The notes under the pieces are model-generated. The model was not told the origin of the DNA. It did not search any database and worked only from the letters and a program-made list of their open reading frames with translations. The translations under genes were made by a program, and so were the position numbers. From NCBI GenBank assembly GCA_964292325.1, contig CAXYVG010000001.1, positions 1-64,000 of the forward strand: DNA of 64,000 bases. The letters run 5' to 3'. Positions 1 through 8,532 of the stretch are shown piece by piece; position 1 is the first letter of the stretch, and the number at the start of each line of letters is the position of its first letter. The stretch is from CTSoil-075 sp964292325. Its GTDB lineage: Bacteria; Bacillota; Negativicutes; DSM-13327.

Positions 1-136
1 GGATCAGTCATCCACTCATACTTGTCTGGTGTAGCACTATAGTGATATAGTATACTAAAGAACTTACTTCTCAATAAGAATTTTATAGATGTTTTAAGTA
101 ATAGTAAGTGAATATTTTATATATGGAGGTGATTTC

Positions 137-259
137 ATGGGGAAAATTTCCGAAAAAAGCAGTTATAAAAATTTGAAAACAGCAACCAAAAGTTCACAGT
201 TCTTCGCTACCAAACAAGCATTAAAAAAAGCAAAAGAAAATCGCTTGGGCGCTAAGTAG
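137..259 (+). CDS. Small basic protein of unknown function (40 aa)
   Basis: A 40-residue ORF begins at an ATG preceded by a strong ribosome binding site (TGGAGGTG, 5 bases before the start). The product is lysine-rich with no membrane segment, beginning MGKISEKSSYKN and ending KENRLGAK. A possible SigA-like promoter lies at 22-51 (TTGTCT, 18-base spacer, TATAGT). I do not recognise the family. The composition would suit a nucleic-acid-binding peptide or a small spore protein, but that is inference. The strong RBS and the terminator at 392-431 are the only support for it being a gene. Confidence 0.5.
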   Translation: MGKISEKSSYKNLKTATKSSQFFATKQALKKAKENRLGAK

Positions 260-290
260 ATCACACTACGAGTTATAGTGAATATTTTTT

Positions 291-388
291 TAAGAACGAC
301 TAAGGTTTCGACCAAGTCCTCAGACGAAGGTCAAATCCTTAGTCATTCTTACTTGGAATCGAGAAAGCTTATACTTTCTGATCCCGCA
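291..388 (+). repeat. Interspersed two-hairpin repeat, copy 1
   Basis: First of five related elements of about 100 bp. It has a left arm (AAGAACGACTAAGG...), a spacer CCTCAGACGA, an inverted right arm (CCTTAGTCATTCTT), then a second hairpin built on GGAATC/GATCCC and AGAAAG/CTTTCT. Here the left arm matches the inverse of the right arm at 19 of 22 positions. This is closer than in copies 2-4, whose left arm reads GACTTGG. It lies between the small plus-strand ORF and the terminator at 392-431. Confidence 0.85.
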
Positions 389-391
389 AAA

Positions 392-431
392 AAAACCATG
401 TCTTGGAAGTTAATTCCTCAGACATGGTTTT
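392..431. terminator. Bidirectional intrinsic terminator
   Basis: A perfect 12-bp stem AAAACCATGTCT / AGACATGGTTTT has A-runs on the left and T-runs on the right. It separates the plus-strand small ORF from the converging minus-strand Spo0E-like gene and can serve both. Confidence 0.85.
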
Positions 432-473
432 GTATATTGTTACCTCATTTTTACGAACAACAGGATGTAGAAA

Positions 474-743
474 TCATGATGGATCGTCTTGTAGACAAGT
501 AGAAACTTGATTGCAGATTGTACAAGAAGTATGATTGTGGGAATGCAAGCATAGTTGATTCACTAAATGATATATTTTCTTATTTTTATTTTTTTGCTTC
601 CATGATGTTTTATAATATTCATTAATTGCTTGATCTAATATACGACTAATTTCTAAAACATCAGAATGTGATATTCCTTTTTCAAGTGCTACTACATGCA
701 TTCTTTGCCTTAAACATTCAATTTTACAATACAAATTTCCCAA
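474..743 (-). CDS. Spo0E-like aspartyl-phosphate phosphatase with Cys/His-rich tail
   Basis: An 89-residue protein whose first 45 residues match the Spo0E family: two short helices and the signature SxxLD (SRILD, residues 33-37). These proteins remove phosphate from Spo0A~P and delay sporulation. The start is TTG, chosen because AGGAGG lies 8 bases upstream. The tail (residues 65-83) is unusual, with C65, H67, H69, H71, C74, C77 and C83 close together, which could bind a metal. A 0A-box-like heptamer TGTCGAA lies at 889-895, about 150 bases upstream. The family call is fairly firm; the metal idea is inference. Confidence 0.75.
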   Translation of the reverse strand: MGNLYCKIECLRQRMHVVALEKGISHSDVLEISRILDQAINEYYKTSWKQKNKNKKIYHLVNQLCLHSHNHTSCTICNQVSTCLQDDPS

Positions 744-937
744 AATATACTCCTCCTATCTATGTTATACATAGTTGTTCCAGTCTTAAAAAAGCATCGT
801 TCTTTTCATTTTCAATTGGGCTAGGAGGTTATTTATAAAAAAATAAGTAGATTTATTATTTATTATAAACATAAATAATTGAAAATTCTGTCGAAACATA
901 TCACTAAAACTAATTTTAACTACAAAATATATTTACA

Positions 938-2107
938 TTATTTATTTTCCAATAGTCGTCCTCTCTTTACAATATTTACGCCAAATCGACTTTTTAAAGA
1001 ATCCATCACAGTTGCTATTTTCTCCCGTTTCTCTGTTTCTTCATCAAAAAGATTTAATTGTACCCCGCATTGAGAAAAATTAGATACTGTGATTCCTAGT
1101 AAACGGATGGCTTCTTTCGTCTCTATCTTATCCATCATATGAATAGAATGTTCATATAGTATTTCATCTAGCATGATAGGTTCTGTCAATGTCATAGCAC
1201 GGGTAATGGTACGAAAAGATGAAAAGCGTACTTTTAACGTAATCGTTCTGCCAGCCGCTCCAGCCTTTCTAAGCCTCCAACCTACCCGTTCAGCCAAGGC
1301 CAATAGTTGTGCCATTAATTCCTCTCTGCCACTAATATCCTCTTGAAAAGTAACTTCGTTACCAATTGACTTTGCTTCTTTATCTATGATTACAGGGCGC
1401 TCATCCCTACCCCATGCTAGATCATATAGATCAATCGCATGTTTACCAAAATGTCGCTTTAGTATATACGGATCGGCTTGTCGTAATTCTTCTATCGTTT
1501 CAATATGCATGGACTTTAATGTTTTCGCAGTAGCCTCACCGATTCCCCATATTTTTTTGACTGATAAGGAAGCCAACCGTTCTATTTCCTCTCCAGGATG
1601 TATTACGACTAAACCATCTGGTTTTTCCAATGCGGAGGCGAGTTTTGCTAAAAATTTATTCGGAGCAACGCCAACAGAAACAATTAGGTGTAATTCATTC
1701 TTTATTTGCATTTTTAGTTGCCGAGCAATATCAGCAACATCACAATAGAGGCGTTCCATCCCCGTAATATCGAGGAACGCTTCATCTAAGGCCAATGTTT
1801 CAATTGTAGGTGAAAATCTTTCAAATATTTGTAGTATTTGACTAGAGACATCAACATATTTAGATATATTCGGTTCTATATAGATCCCGTGAGAACAACG
1901 CCGTTTGGCTTCTACAATAGACATGGCAGAACGTATGCCATACTTTCTTGCTTCATAAGAAGCAGCGCATACAACACCACGATTACGATTCCCACCGACG
2001 ATGACTGGTTTTCCTATCAATTCAGGATTATCACGTTGTTCTACAGATGCATAAAAAGCATCCATATCCGCATGTAATATCCAGCGTTGATGCGATCTAT
2101 CATCCAT
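938..2107 (-). CDS. dinB: DNA polymerase IV (Y-family translesion polymerase)
   Basis: Error-prone polymerase that bypasses damaged template bases. Visible motifs are the N-terminal catalytic HADMDAFYASVE, the second acidic motif ALDEAFLDIT, a helix-hairpin-helix region (KKIWGIGEATAKTL) and a C-terminal beta-clamp peptide QLNLF. The open frame extends to 2155, but that upstream ATG has no ribosome binding site. The ATG at 2107 (MDDRSHQRW) has AAGGAG upstream and gives 389 residues, normal for the family. It stands alone, downstream of the polysaccharide deacetylase. Confidence 0.93.
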   Translation of the reverse strand: MDDRSHQRWILHADMDAFYASVEQRDNPELIGKPVIVGGNRNRGVVCAASYEARKYGIRSAMSIVEAKRRCSHGIYIEPNISKYVDVSSQILQIFERFSPTIETLALDEAFLDITGMERLYCDVADIARQLKMQIKNELHLIVSVGVAPNKFLAKLASALEKPDGLVVIHPGEEIERLASLSVKKIWGIGEATAKTLKSMHIETIEELRQADPYILKRHFGKHAIDLYDLAWGRDERPVIIDKEAKSIGNEVTFQEDISGREELMAQLLALAERVGWRLRKAGAAGRTITLKVRFSSFRTITRAMTLTEPIMLDEILYEHSIHMMDKIETKEAIRLLGITVSNFSQCGVQLNLFDEETEKREKIATVMDSLKSRFGVNIVKRGRLLENK

Positions 2108-2175
2108 TCGTTTTCCTACTCCTTCAGTGCAATTAGCATGTATGATCTTGGTCATTTTATGTAACGATCATTACA

Positions 2176-3015
2176 TTACGGAATATAAATCCAACTTGCT
2201 ATTGTACATGCTCCCCAATTATGTAGCGTAACTTTCAAATCTTGCATAGCAGTAAGAAGTTGCGTACACCTCAAACGTATTTTAAAACGTAAAAAACTAT
2301 GTGACGTTTCAAAAATAGGAATGCGCTGCAAGGTAAATAAGCTGCAGTTTTTTGTATCACGTCCTAAGTTTATCGTAAAGGCAGCTCGATAGCCCGCTTC
2401 TTTTGCCAATTCTATCGTTCTCTGATTATAATCGCCACCTGGATAGGCTAGGTATTCTACCTTTTCCTTAAGGCGCCACTCCATCCCTTCTCGCGATTTT
2501 ATTAATTGAGAGCGAATTTCATCATCCGAAGCATTTGATAATAGTATATGACTTAACGTATGAGACTGGAAGCTAAAACCATGATCTTTCATTTCCCTTA
2601 CTTGTTGCCAACTCAAATATCTATCATTATTCCCAACAAAATCCGTAATGAGAAACACTGTCGCAGTAAAGTTATATTTTTGCAATATAGGGTAGGCGAC
2701 ACGATAATTATCGACATAACCATCATCAAATGTAATTAGAACCGGGTTAGGCGGAAGTTCAGTCCCATATTGAAAATAATCAACTAACTGTTTTGGCGAT
2801 ATGGTCGTATAGCCCGCATGATATAAATAGGCCATTTGTGCATCAAATTCTTGTGAACTCAACGTTAATGCAGTATGACTCTCATTATTTATTTGGTGAT
2901 AATTTAAAACGGGTATACCAGATAATGAAGAAGAAAAGATATAACTGATCATTGCTAATAAAATAATAACACTACTTACTATGGCTATTGTAAACTTCTT
3001 TTTTACTACTATCAA
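2176..3015 (-). CDS. Membrane-anchored polysaccharide deacetylase family protein
   Basis: A NodB-type carbohydrate esterase, likely acting on peptidoglycan or another cell-surface polysaccharide. The N-terminus is a signal anchor (residues 7-30). The NodB core shows the metal and catalytic motif ITFDDGYVDNY, the second metal motif SHTLSH and the late motif LAYPGG. The TTG start is preceded by AGGGAG at suitable spacing. The last 30 residues (after about 250) look unlike the usual compact end of this fold and may be a lineage-specific tail. The substrate is not known; a role in spore cortex or wall is possible. Confidence 0.85.
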   Translation of the reverse strand: MIVVKKKFTIAIVSSVIILLAMISYIFSSSLSGIPVLNYHQINNESHTALTLSSQEFDAQMAYLYHAGYTTISPKQLVDYFQYGTELPPNPVLITFDDGYVDNYRVAYPILQKYNFTATVFLITDFVGNNDRYLSWQQVREMKDHGFSFQSHTLSHILLSNASDDEIRSQLIKSREGMEWRLKEKVEYLAYPGGDYNQRTIELAKEAGYRAAFTINLGRDTKNCSLFTLQRIPIFETSHSFLRFKIRLRCTQLLTAMQDLKVTLHNWGACTIASWIYIP

Positions 3016-3135
3016 AATATAATCTCCCTCTTATGTTTAGTGCATTTTTTCATCATACTGTTTTACGGTATATAGTAAAACAATATACCAGGAAGTATAC
3101 TACACTTACATTGCTGATGATAAGAAATCGCAGAA

Positions 3136-3162
3136 AAAGGTTCGCATGTTCTGCGAACCTTT
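3136..3162 (-). terminator. Intrinsic terminator after tRNA-Pro
   Basis: An 11-bp perfect stem AAAGGTTCGCA / TGCGAACCTTT with a five-base loop, followed on the minus strand by TTTTTCTG. It lies about 18 bases downstream of the tRNA 3' end. Confidence 0.8.
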
Positions 3163-3180
3163 AAATGTATTGTACTTCAC

Positions 3181-3257
3181 TGGTCGGAGCGACAGGATTC
3201 GAACCTGCGACCCTTAGACCCCCAGTCTAATGCGCTACCAAACTGCGCTACGCCCCG
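3181..3257 (-). tRNA. tRNA-Pro (anticodon GGG)
   Basis: A full cloverleaf can be read on the minus strand. The acceptor stem CGGGGCG pairs with CGCTCCG with one G-U. The D arm is GCGC/GCGC. The anticodon stem TTAGA/TCTAA encloses the loop CTGGGGG (anticodon GGG). The T arm carries TTCGAAT. Discriminator A is followed by an encoded CCA. It stands alone, with its own terminator downstream. Confidence 0.95.
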
Positions 3258-3314
3258 ACTAACAGTATCTATTGTAGCTTTTTTTAGATATCATGTCAAG
3301 AACTTGTCCGATTT

Positions 3315-4223
3315 CTAAGAGATGACATGTGCGCCCTTACTATCAATATCCAGTACCAGATAACGCGCTTTGATATGATGTAGCCCAAAGGCCTGCACCA
3401 TCCCTGCGCCTATCTCATTGCAATGTTCTTGTGAAAAAGCGATTAAACAAGGGCCTGCGCCACTAAGAGCTACCCCTAATGCACCATGCTGTATTGCAGC
3501 ATCAAATACTTGTTGCATACCAGGAATCAGATGTTGCCGATAAGGCTGATGTATTTTGTCTTCAAGAGCATAACGCAAATGATGAAACTCACCTTGACAC
3601 AATGCCCCAATGACTAAAGCGGTCCGGCTAATATTAAAAATAGCATCTTGAAAGGGAACGGAATCCGGCAATACTTGGCGCGCCATATGCGTCGATAAAT
3701 TGAAATTTGGTATTGCCACGATCATGCTCAGTTTTGCTGGCGGTAAAAAACGCAAATACTGGGCATGATCGCCTTGCATGACACTCGTCACGACACCACC
3801 TAGTATCGCAGGAGCAACATTATCTGGATGCCCCTCCACTGCCGTCGCCATATCTAGCAATTCATCTTTACTTAATGTATTCCCAGTTGCCTCATTGGCT
3901 GCAAATAATCCCGCCACAATTGCTGCAGCGCTACTTCCTAAACCGCGGGACAATGGAATTTGATTTATCATTTTTATATGAATCCCATTATATTGTTTCC
4001 CAGCTTTTTGTAATACACTTTGTATTACCTGCCAGACAATATTTTTTTCATCTGTCGGAATATTATCTTTTCCTTCTCCTTCAACTTCGATTATTAAACG
4101 ACCTTTCTCAGTTAAAGTGAGTTCTAGATCATTATAAATCGTACAAGCAATACCTACTGCATCAAAACCAGGACCACAATTGGCCGTTGTCCCCGGAACA
4201 CGGACCTTTACTGTAACGGACAT
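3315..4223 (-). CDS. thrB: Homoserine kinase
   Basis: GHMP-family kinase that phosphorylates L-homoserine with ATP on the way to threonine. The ATP-binding motif PLSRGLGSSAAA lies at about residue 90, and the C-terminal GHMP glycine motif reads ALSGAGPCLIAF. At 302 residues it has the normal length. It follows hom by 28 bases with its own RBS (GGGAG) and forms an operon with hom and the ACT-domain gene. Threonine synthase is not in the window. Confidence 0.95.
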   Translation of the reverse strand: MSVTVKVRVPGTTANCGPGFDAVGIACTIYNDLELTLTEKGRLIIEVEGEGKDNIPTDEKNIVWQVIQSVLQKAGKQYNGIHIKMINQIPLSRGLGSSAAAIVAGLFAANEATGNTLSKDELLDMATAVEGHPDNVAPAILGGVVTSVMQGDHAQYLRFLPPAKLSMIVAIPNFNLSTHMARQVLPDSVPFQDAIFNISRTALVIGALCQGEFHHLRYALEDKIHQPYRQHLIPGMQQVFDAAIQHGALGVALSGAGPCLIAFSQEHCNEIGAGMVQAFGLHHIKARYLVLDIDSKGAHVIS

Positions 4224-4251
4224 AACGTTTCTCCCATCTCATTATGAAATA

Positions 4252-5550
4252 TTATTTACAAAAATCATCTGCTTCTACCCGAATCACAGTACTTACCGTA
4301 TTCACGACAGATAAATCAGCGACCGTCTTAAGAGCTAACCGTAAACTAGCATCTAACACTCGATTGGTAATGAGCACTAGTTCCGAGCAACCATTTACTT
4401 TACGTTTTTGAATTACAGAATGTAGACTTACTTCTTGTGCACTAAAAGCACCGGCAATTGCAGCTAAAACACCAGGCTTATCTTCAACGATCAGTCTAAT
4501 ATAGTAAGGCGATTCGGTTTTTTCTACTGGGCAGAATGTTTTATGATCAAAACAAGTGCATAAAATACGGCTATTGGCATTATATTTCATGTTACGAGCA
4601 ACATCCATAATATCCGCTACTGCTGCGCTAGCGGTCGGCATTTCTCCAGCACCACGTCCATAGAACATCGTTTCGCCGACTGCATCACCTTTAATATAAA
4701 TGGCATTAAAGACATCATGTACCGCAGCCAATGGATGAGTTGCCGGAATAAATGCGGGATGTACACGAACATCAATGCCACGTTCATCATCTTTGGCAAT
4801 GGCTAATAATTTTATTACATATCCAAATTCTTTCGCATAACCAATGTCTTCTTTTGAGATACTAGTAATTCCTTCTACATAAACATCATCAATCGAAACT
4901 CTGCTACTAAATGCAATAGACGCTAATATCGCGATTTTACGAGCAGCATCAAAACCTCCTACATCAGCAGTTGGATCTGATTCAGCATACCCTTTCGTTT
5001 GTGCTTCTGCAAGCACATCATCAAAATCAAGTCCCTCATTGGTCATTTTGGTAAGCATATAATTCGTAGTACCATTAATAATACCCATTACTTCACTAAT
5101 TTTATTGGCCGCAAGGCATTGTTTGAGTGGGCGAATAATGGGAATACCACCTGCTACGCTCGCCTCAAATAAAAAATCGACTTTATTTTCTTCAGCAACT
5201 TCTAGTATCTCATGACCAAACTTTGCAACAACATCTTTATTGGCAGTGATTACATGCTTACCTGCACGTAATGCACGAAGAATATACTCTTTAGCAGGCT
5301 CCATTCCGCCCATTAATTCCACTACAATATCAATTTCTTTATCATGAATGATATCGTCAATATGAGTAGTAAACTCTGCATCGGTATCGACACTTCTATG
5401 TTTACCAAGTTGACGCACCATAATTTTTTTTATTTTTACAGACATTCCAACTTTTTGTGAAATATCATGAGCATTATTTTTTAAAATTTTAACAACACCT
5501 GTTCCAACAGTACCCATTCCAAGTAAACCAACATGAATTACTTTATCCAT
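4252..5550 (-). CDS. hom: Homoserine dehydrogenase
   Basis: Reduces aspartate semialdehyde to homoserine, the branch point for threonine and methionine. An N-terminal NAD(P)-binding motif GLLGMGTVGTGVV is followed by the central catalytic domain (GIINGTTNYML, then an EAQTKGYAESDPTADVGG region). A C-terminal ACT domain starts near residue 350 (YYIRLIVEDKPGVLAAIAGAF) and would allow threonine feedback. The length of 432 residues is typical. The RBS AAGGAG precedes the ATG. It lies between an ACT-domain protein gene and thrB. Confidence 0.96.
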   Translation of the reverse strand: MDKVIHVGLLGMGTVGTGVVKILKNNAHDISQKVGMSVKIKKIMVRQLGKHRSVDTDAEFTTHIDDIIHDKEIDIVVELMGGMEPAKEYILRALRAGKHVITANKDVVAKFGHEILEVAEENKVDFLFEASVAGGIPIIRPLKQCLAANKISEVMGIINGTTNYMLTKMTNEGLDFDDVLAEAQTKGYAESDPTADVGGFDAARKIAILASIAFSSRVSIDDVYVEGITSISKEDIGYAKEFGYVIKLLAIAKDDERGIDVRVHPAFIPATHPLAAVHDVFNAIYIKGDAVGETMFYGRGAGEMPTASAAVADIMDVARNMKYNANSRILCTCFDHKTFCPVEKTESPYYIRLIVEDKPGVLAAIAGAFSAQEVSLHSVIQKRKVNGCSELVLITNRVLDASLRLALKTVADLSVVNTVSTVIRVEADDFCK

Positions 5551-5567
5551 TATTTTTCTCTCCTTAT

Positions 5568-6014
5568 TTAGGCCTGACCTAATACTTCTAGTCGTTTTAC
5601 GCCCTCTATCATTCTTACTTTATCTAATAGTGCTTCTAGATCAATAGCAAGCTCTGCTGTTTCAATTGAAATGGTAGCATTTGCTACCCCTTGCAATGGT
5701 ATCCCTTGATTAATAGTTAAAATACTACCACGATCATCTGCAATCGTATTGAGCACTTTTGATAAGACTCCTTGCTTGTGTTCAAGCAATAATGACAAGG
5801 TAATAATTTTTTCTTTGCTTGCTTCATAAAAAGGAAAGACATAATCCTTATATTTATAATAAGCACTACGACTTAGCTCCATTTTTTCTACAGCTTCATT
5901 AATCGTACGTACTTCACCACGTTTTAACATATCTTTTACTTTAATTGTTTTCTTAATTGCTTCCGGTAATATCTCTTCTCGAACCAAGAAAAATACAGAT
6001 TTTTGATCAGTCAC
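5568..6014 (-). CDS. ACT domain-containing protein (PheB-like)
   Basis: A 148-residue protein with an N-terminal helical region containing SRSAYYKYKDYVFPF and a C-terminal ACT domain (about residues 70-145, ITLSLLLEHKQGVLSKVLNTIA). This architecture is the PheB/UPF0735 family, which commonly sits upstream of hom-thrB. It probably senses an amino acid, though its exact role is not established. The GTG start is supported by AGGAGG eight bases upstream. It is the first gene of a three-gene operon. Confidence 0.85.
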   Translation of the reverse strand: MTDQKSVFFLVREEILPEAIKKTIKVKDMLKRGEVRTINEAVEKMELSRSAYYKYKDYVFPFYEASKEKIITLSLLLEHKQGVLSKVLNTIADDRGSILTINQGIPLQGVANATISIETAELAIDLEALLDKVRMIEGVKRLEVLGQA

Positions 6015-6113
6015 TACTTAAGCCTCCTCCAGTATTACACAAACGGATATTTATCTACTCTCAGTAGACATTATAGCATTAAAATACTATAAAAAACAAG
6101 TATAAATAATAAA

Positions 6114-6156
6114 AAATTAGCCAATCTGTACAAATCCTGAACAGATTGGCTAATTT
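6114..6156 (-). terminator. Intrinsic terminator after spoIVA
   Basis: A 16-bp stem AAATTAGCCAATCTGT / ACAGATTGGCTAATTT followed on the minus strand by a T-run (TTTTTTATT). It ends the spoIVA transcript and insulates the hom operon. Confidence 0.88.
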
Positions 6157-6162
6157 CATACC

Positions 6163-7641
6163 TTAAAATATAATACAAATGAGCCCACCACTACCATCAT
6201 TCACAATTTTTTGCAGCGTATCACGTAATTTCATTTGCGAGTTCTCTGGCATACTAGAAAGCTTATTTTGGATACCTTCACGTACTAAAGAGTTCAGGGA
6301 CTTCCCAAATAAATTAGTGCGCCATATCTTTTCTGGTTCCCCCTCAAATTCTCGCATCAGGTATTGAATCAGCTCCTCACTTTGCTTTTCACTGCCAATA
6401 ATCGGTGAAATCTCCGCTTGTACATCTGTTCGAATAATATGCAATGATGGGGCAGAAGCCTTGAGCCTGACGCCAAAGCGATTTCCATTACGAATGATTT
6501 CCGGTTCTTCGAGTACCATTTCATCAAGTTGTGGAGCTACAATACCATAACCTGTTTGTCGTACTTGCTCTAGAGCGCATGCCATCTTGTCATACTCACG
6601 TTTGGCAACCGATAAGTCTTGCATGAGCCTTAGTAAGTGATGTTCTCCTGAAATAGTAAAGCCTGTTAATTCTTCTAAGACTTGATAGAATAAATCGGTT
6701 CTAGAAGTAATTTCAATAACAGCAATGCCATTACCAAGATCCATATCATGCAAAATTACATCGGCTATAAAATCATAACCAGACAAATCATCAATCGCCC
6801 TATCAATGTCTCGAAGACGCCTTACATATTGCACGACTTCTTGCACTGCTCCATCAAATTTTTCACGAAGCCAATGTTCGCTTTCTAATTCTTCTACCCA
6901 TTTCGGCAACGAAATATTCACTTCTTTAACAGGAAATTCGTACAATACTTCTTGTAAGATAGCATAAATATCATCCTGGCTTAATTGCGCACAATCAACA
7001 GGAATTACAGGAACATCATATTCATTTTCTAGTTTTGCAACCAATTCTCGTGTTTCCTTGTTTGATGGATGAGATGTATTTAAAATGACCAAAAATGGTT
7101 TTTCTAATTCTTTTAATTCATTAATAACCCTTTCTTCCGATGGTATATATTTTTCTCGCGCTAAATCTGTCACACTCCCATCCGTTGTAATCACGAGACC
7201 AATCGTAGAGTGCTCGGCAATGACCTTTCGGGTACCTACTTCTGCCGCCTCTTGAAAAGGAATCTCATGATCAAACCAAGGAGTTAGCACCATACGAGGC
7301 CCCTCTTGCTCTTCATAACCTAGTGCTCCATCTACTGTATATCCTACGCAATCCACCATTCTGACTCTAACGTTAATATTGTCTTTTACGTTAATTTCCA
7401 CTGCTTCATTGGGAATGAATTTAGGCTCAGTCGTCATAATTGTCTTGCCAGCAGCACTTTGTGGTAATTCGTCTTTCGCCCTCTCTTTTTCATATGGATC
7501 AATAATATTCGGCAGCACCATAGTCTCCATAAAACGTTTGATAAAGGTAGATTTACCTGTACGTACTGGGCCTACAACACCAATATAAATATCACCTCCA
7601 GTACGTTCGGCAATATCTCGAAACAAATCAAATTTTTCCAT
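6163..7641 (-). CDS. spoIVA: Stage IV sporulation protein A (spore coat ATPase)
   Basis: ATP-hydrolysing morphogenetic protein that polymerises on the forespore surface and forms the base of the spore coat. The N-terminal P-loop is GVVGPVRTGKSTF (residues 22-35). A DxxG-like element (MVDCVGY) and an NTSHPS element follow. The remainder matches the conserved middle and C-terminal domains. The length of 492 residues equals that of the B. subtilis protein. The ATG is preceded by GGGAGGGG. The 186-base region upstream to the next terminator should hold its promoter, expected to be SigE, but I could not assign one confidently. Confidence 0.97.
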   Translation of the reverse strand: MEKFDLFRDIAERTGGDIYIGVVGPVRTGKSTFIKRFMETMVLPNIIDPYEKERAKDELPQSAAGKTIMTTEPKFIPNEAVEINVKDNINVRVRMVDCVGYTVDGALGYEEQEGPRMVLTPWFDHEIPFQEAAEVGTRKVIAEHSTIGLVITTDGSVTDLAREKYIPSEERVINELKELEKPFLVILNTSHPSNKETRELVAKLENEYDVPVIPVDCAQLSQDDIYAILQEVLYEFPVKEVNISLPKWVEELESEHWLREKFDGAVQEVVQYVRRLRDIDRAIDDLSGYDFIADVILHDMDLGNGIAVIEITSRTDLFYQVLEELTGFTISGEHHLLRLMQDLSVAKREYDKMACALEQVRQTGYGIVAPQLDEMVLEEPEIIRNGNRFGVRLKASAPSLHIIRTDVQAEISPIIGSEKQSEELIQYLMREFEGEPEKIWRTNLFGKSLNSLVREGIQNKLSSMPENSQMKLRDTLQKIVNDGSGGLICIIF

Positions 7642-7827
7642 TTACCCTTTCCCCTCCCTAACTGCGCTTTATATAAAATAGTAGAGTACATCACTATACT
7701 CGCAGTCATCCCTCCTCCAAAGCAGACTCATAACCGAACGAGATGGAGTAGTATTTCAAAAAGTAATCATTAATGGTAAATTCATCTTTATAAATATATG
7801 ACATGCTACCAATAATATTACAAAATA

Positions 7828-7872
7828 AAAGGGAGATTGTTAAACCATCCTACGGCTTAACAATCTCCCTTT
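7828..7872 (-). terminator. Intrinsic terminator after plsY
   Basis: A 16-bp perfect stem AAAGGGAGATTGTTAA / TTAACAATCTCCCTTT with A/T flanks. It ends the DUF512-cobO-der-plsY operon ahead of spoIVA. Confidence 0.88.
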
Positions 7873-7888
7873 CCGATTCACTATTTTA

Positions 7889-8506
7889 CTATTTATTTTT
7901 TTTATTTTCAGTAGTCATACTGCCAACTTTTATCTTTAGTTCCTGACCCTTTAGCAATCTTTCGATGTTAGGCCGATGCCGAATCACAACAAATAAGGCA
8001 ATAATCACACCAAAATATAAAAACTCATGCCGCTCACCCATAAACCACATCATAATTGGTACTAATGTCGCCGCTATAATAGAGGCGAGTGATACATATC
8101 GAGTGAAATAAACAATCACTGACCATACTACAAAGACGATTAGCGTTACTTTAGGTACAAGTACGATAATAACACCAAGTCCCGTAGCAACACCGCGCCC
8201 CCCTGTGAACTTTAAAAATACGGACCAGTTATGTCCAGCAATCGCAGCAATACCAGCTACTAGTAATGCAATTGGCGTACCAACGAATAGGTTGGCTCCA
8301 TATACTGCAATAATGCCTTTCGCCGCATCAGTGAGAAATACCCATAACGCTGGTTTTACACCGAGCGTTCGAAAAGCATTCGTCGCGCCAATATTTTTAC
8401 TGCCAAATTGCCGTAAATCAACATGATAAAAGTGTTTACCAATAATGAGTCCATTGGGAATCGAGCCAATTAGATATCCGAGTATAGCGATGATTACATA
8501 ATCCAT
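7889..8506 (-). CDS. plsY: Glycerol-3-phosphate acyltransferase PlsY
   Basis: Integral membrane enzyme that transfers an acyl group from acyl-phosphate to sn-glycerol-3-phosphate, the first step of phospholipid synthesis. The three family motifs are visible: GSIPNGLIIGK, GSKNIGATNAFRTLG and GHNWSVFLKFTGGRGVATG, with several hydrophobic segments between them. The length of 205 residues is normal. It follows der by 26 bases in the same operon. The partner PlsX is not in the window. Confidence 0.95.
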   Translation of the reverse strand: MDYVIIAILGYLIGSIPNGLIIGKHFYHVDLRQFGSKNIGATNAFRTLGVKPALWVFLTDAAKGIIAVYGANLFVGTPIALLVAGIAAIAGHNWSVFLKFTGGRGVATGLGVIIVLVPKVTLIVFVVWSVIVYFTRYVSLASIIAATLVPIMMWFMGERHEFLYFGVIIALFVVIRHRPNIERLLKGQELKIKVGSMTTENKKNK

Positions 8507-8532
8507 TTGATCACTCTCTTCCCCTTATCGAT

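Noticed and set aside
278..502. Plus-strand ORF of 74 codons
   Set aside because: It runs through repeat copy 1 and a terminator hairpin, so it is a by-product of those structures.
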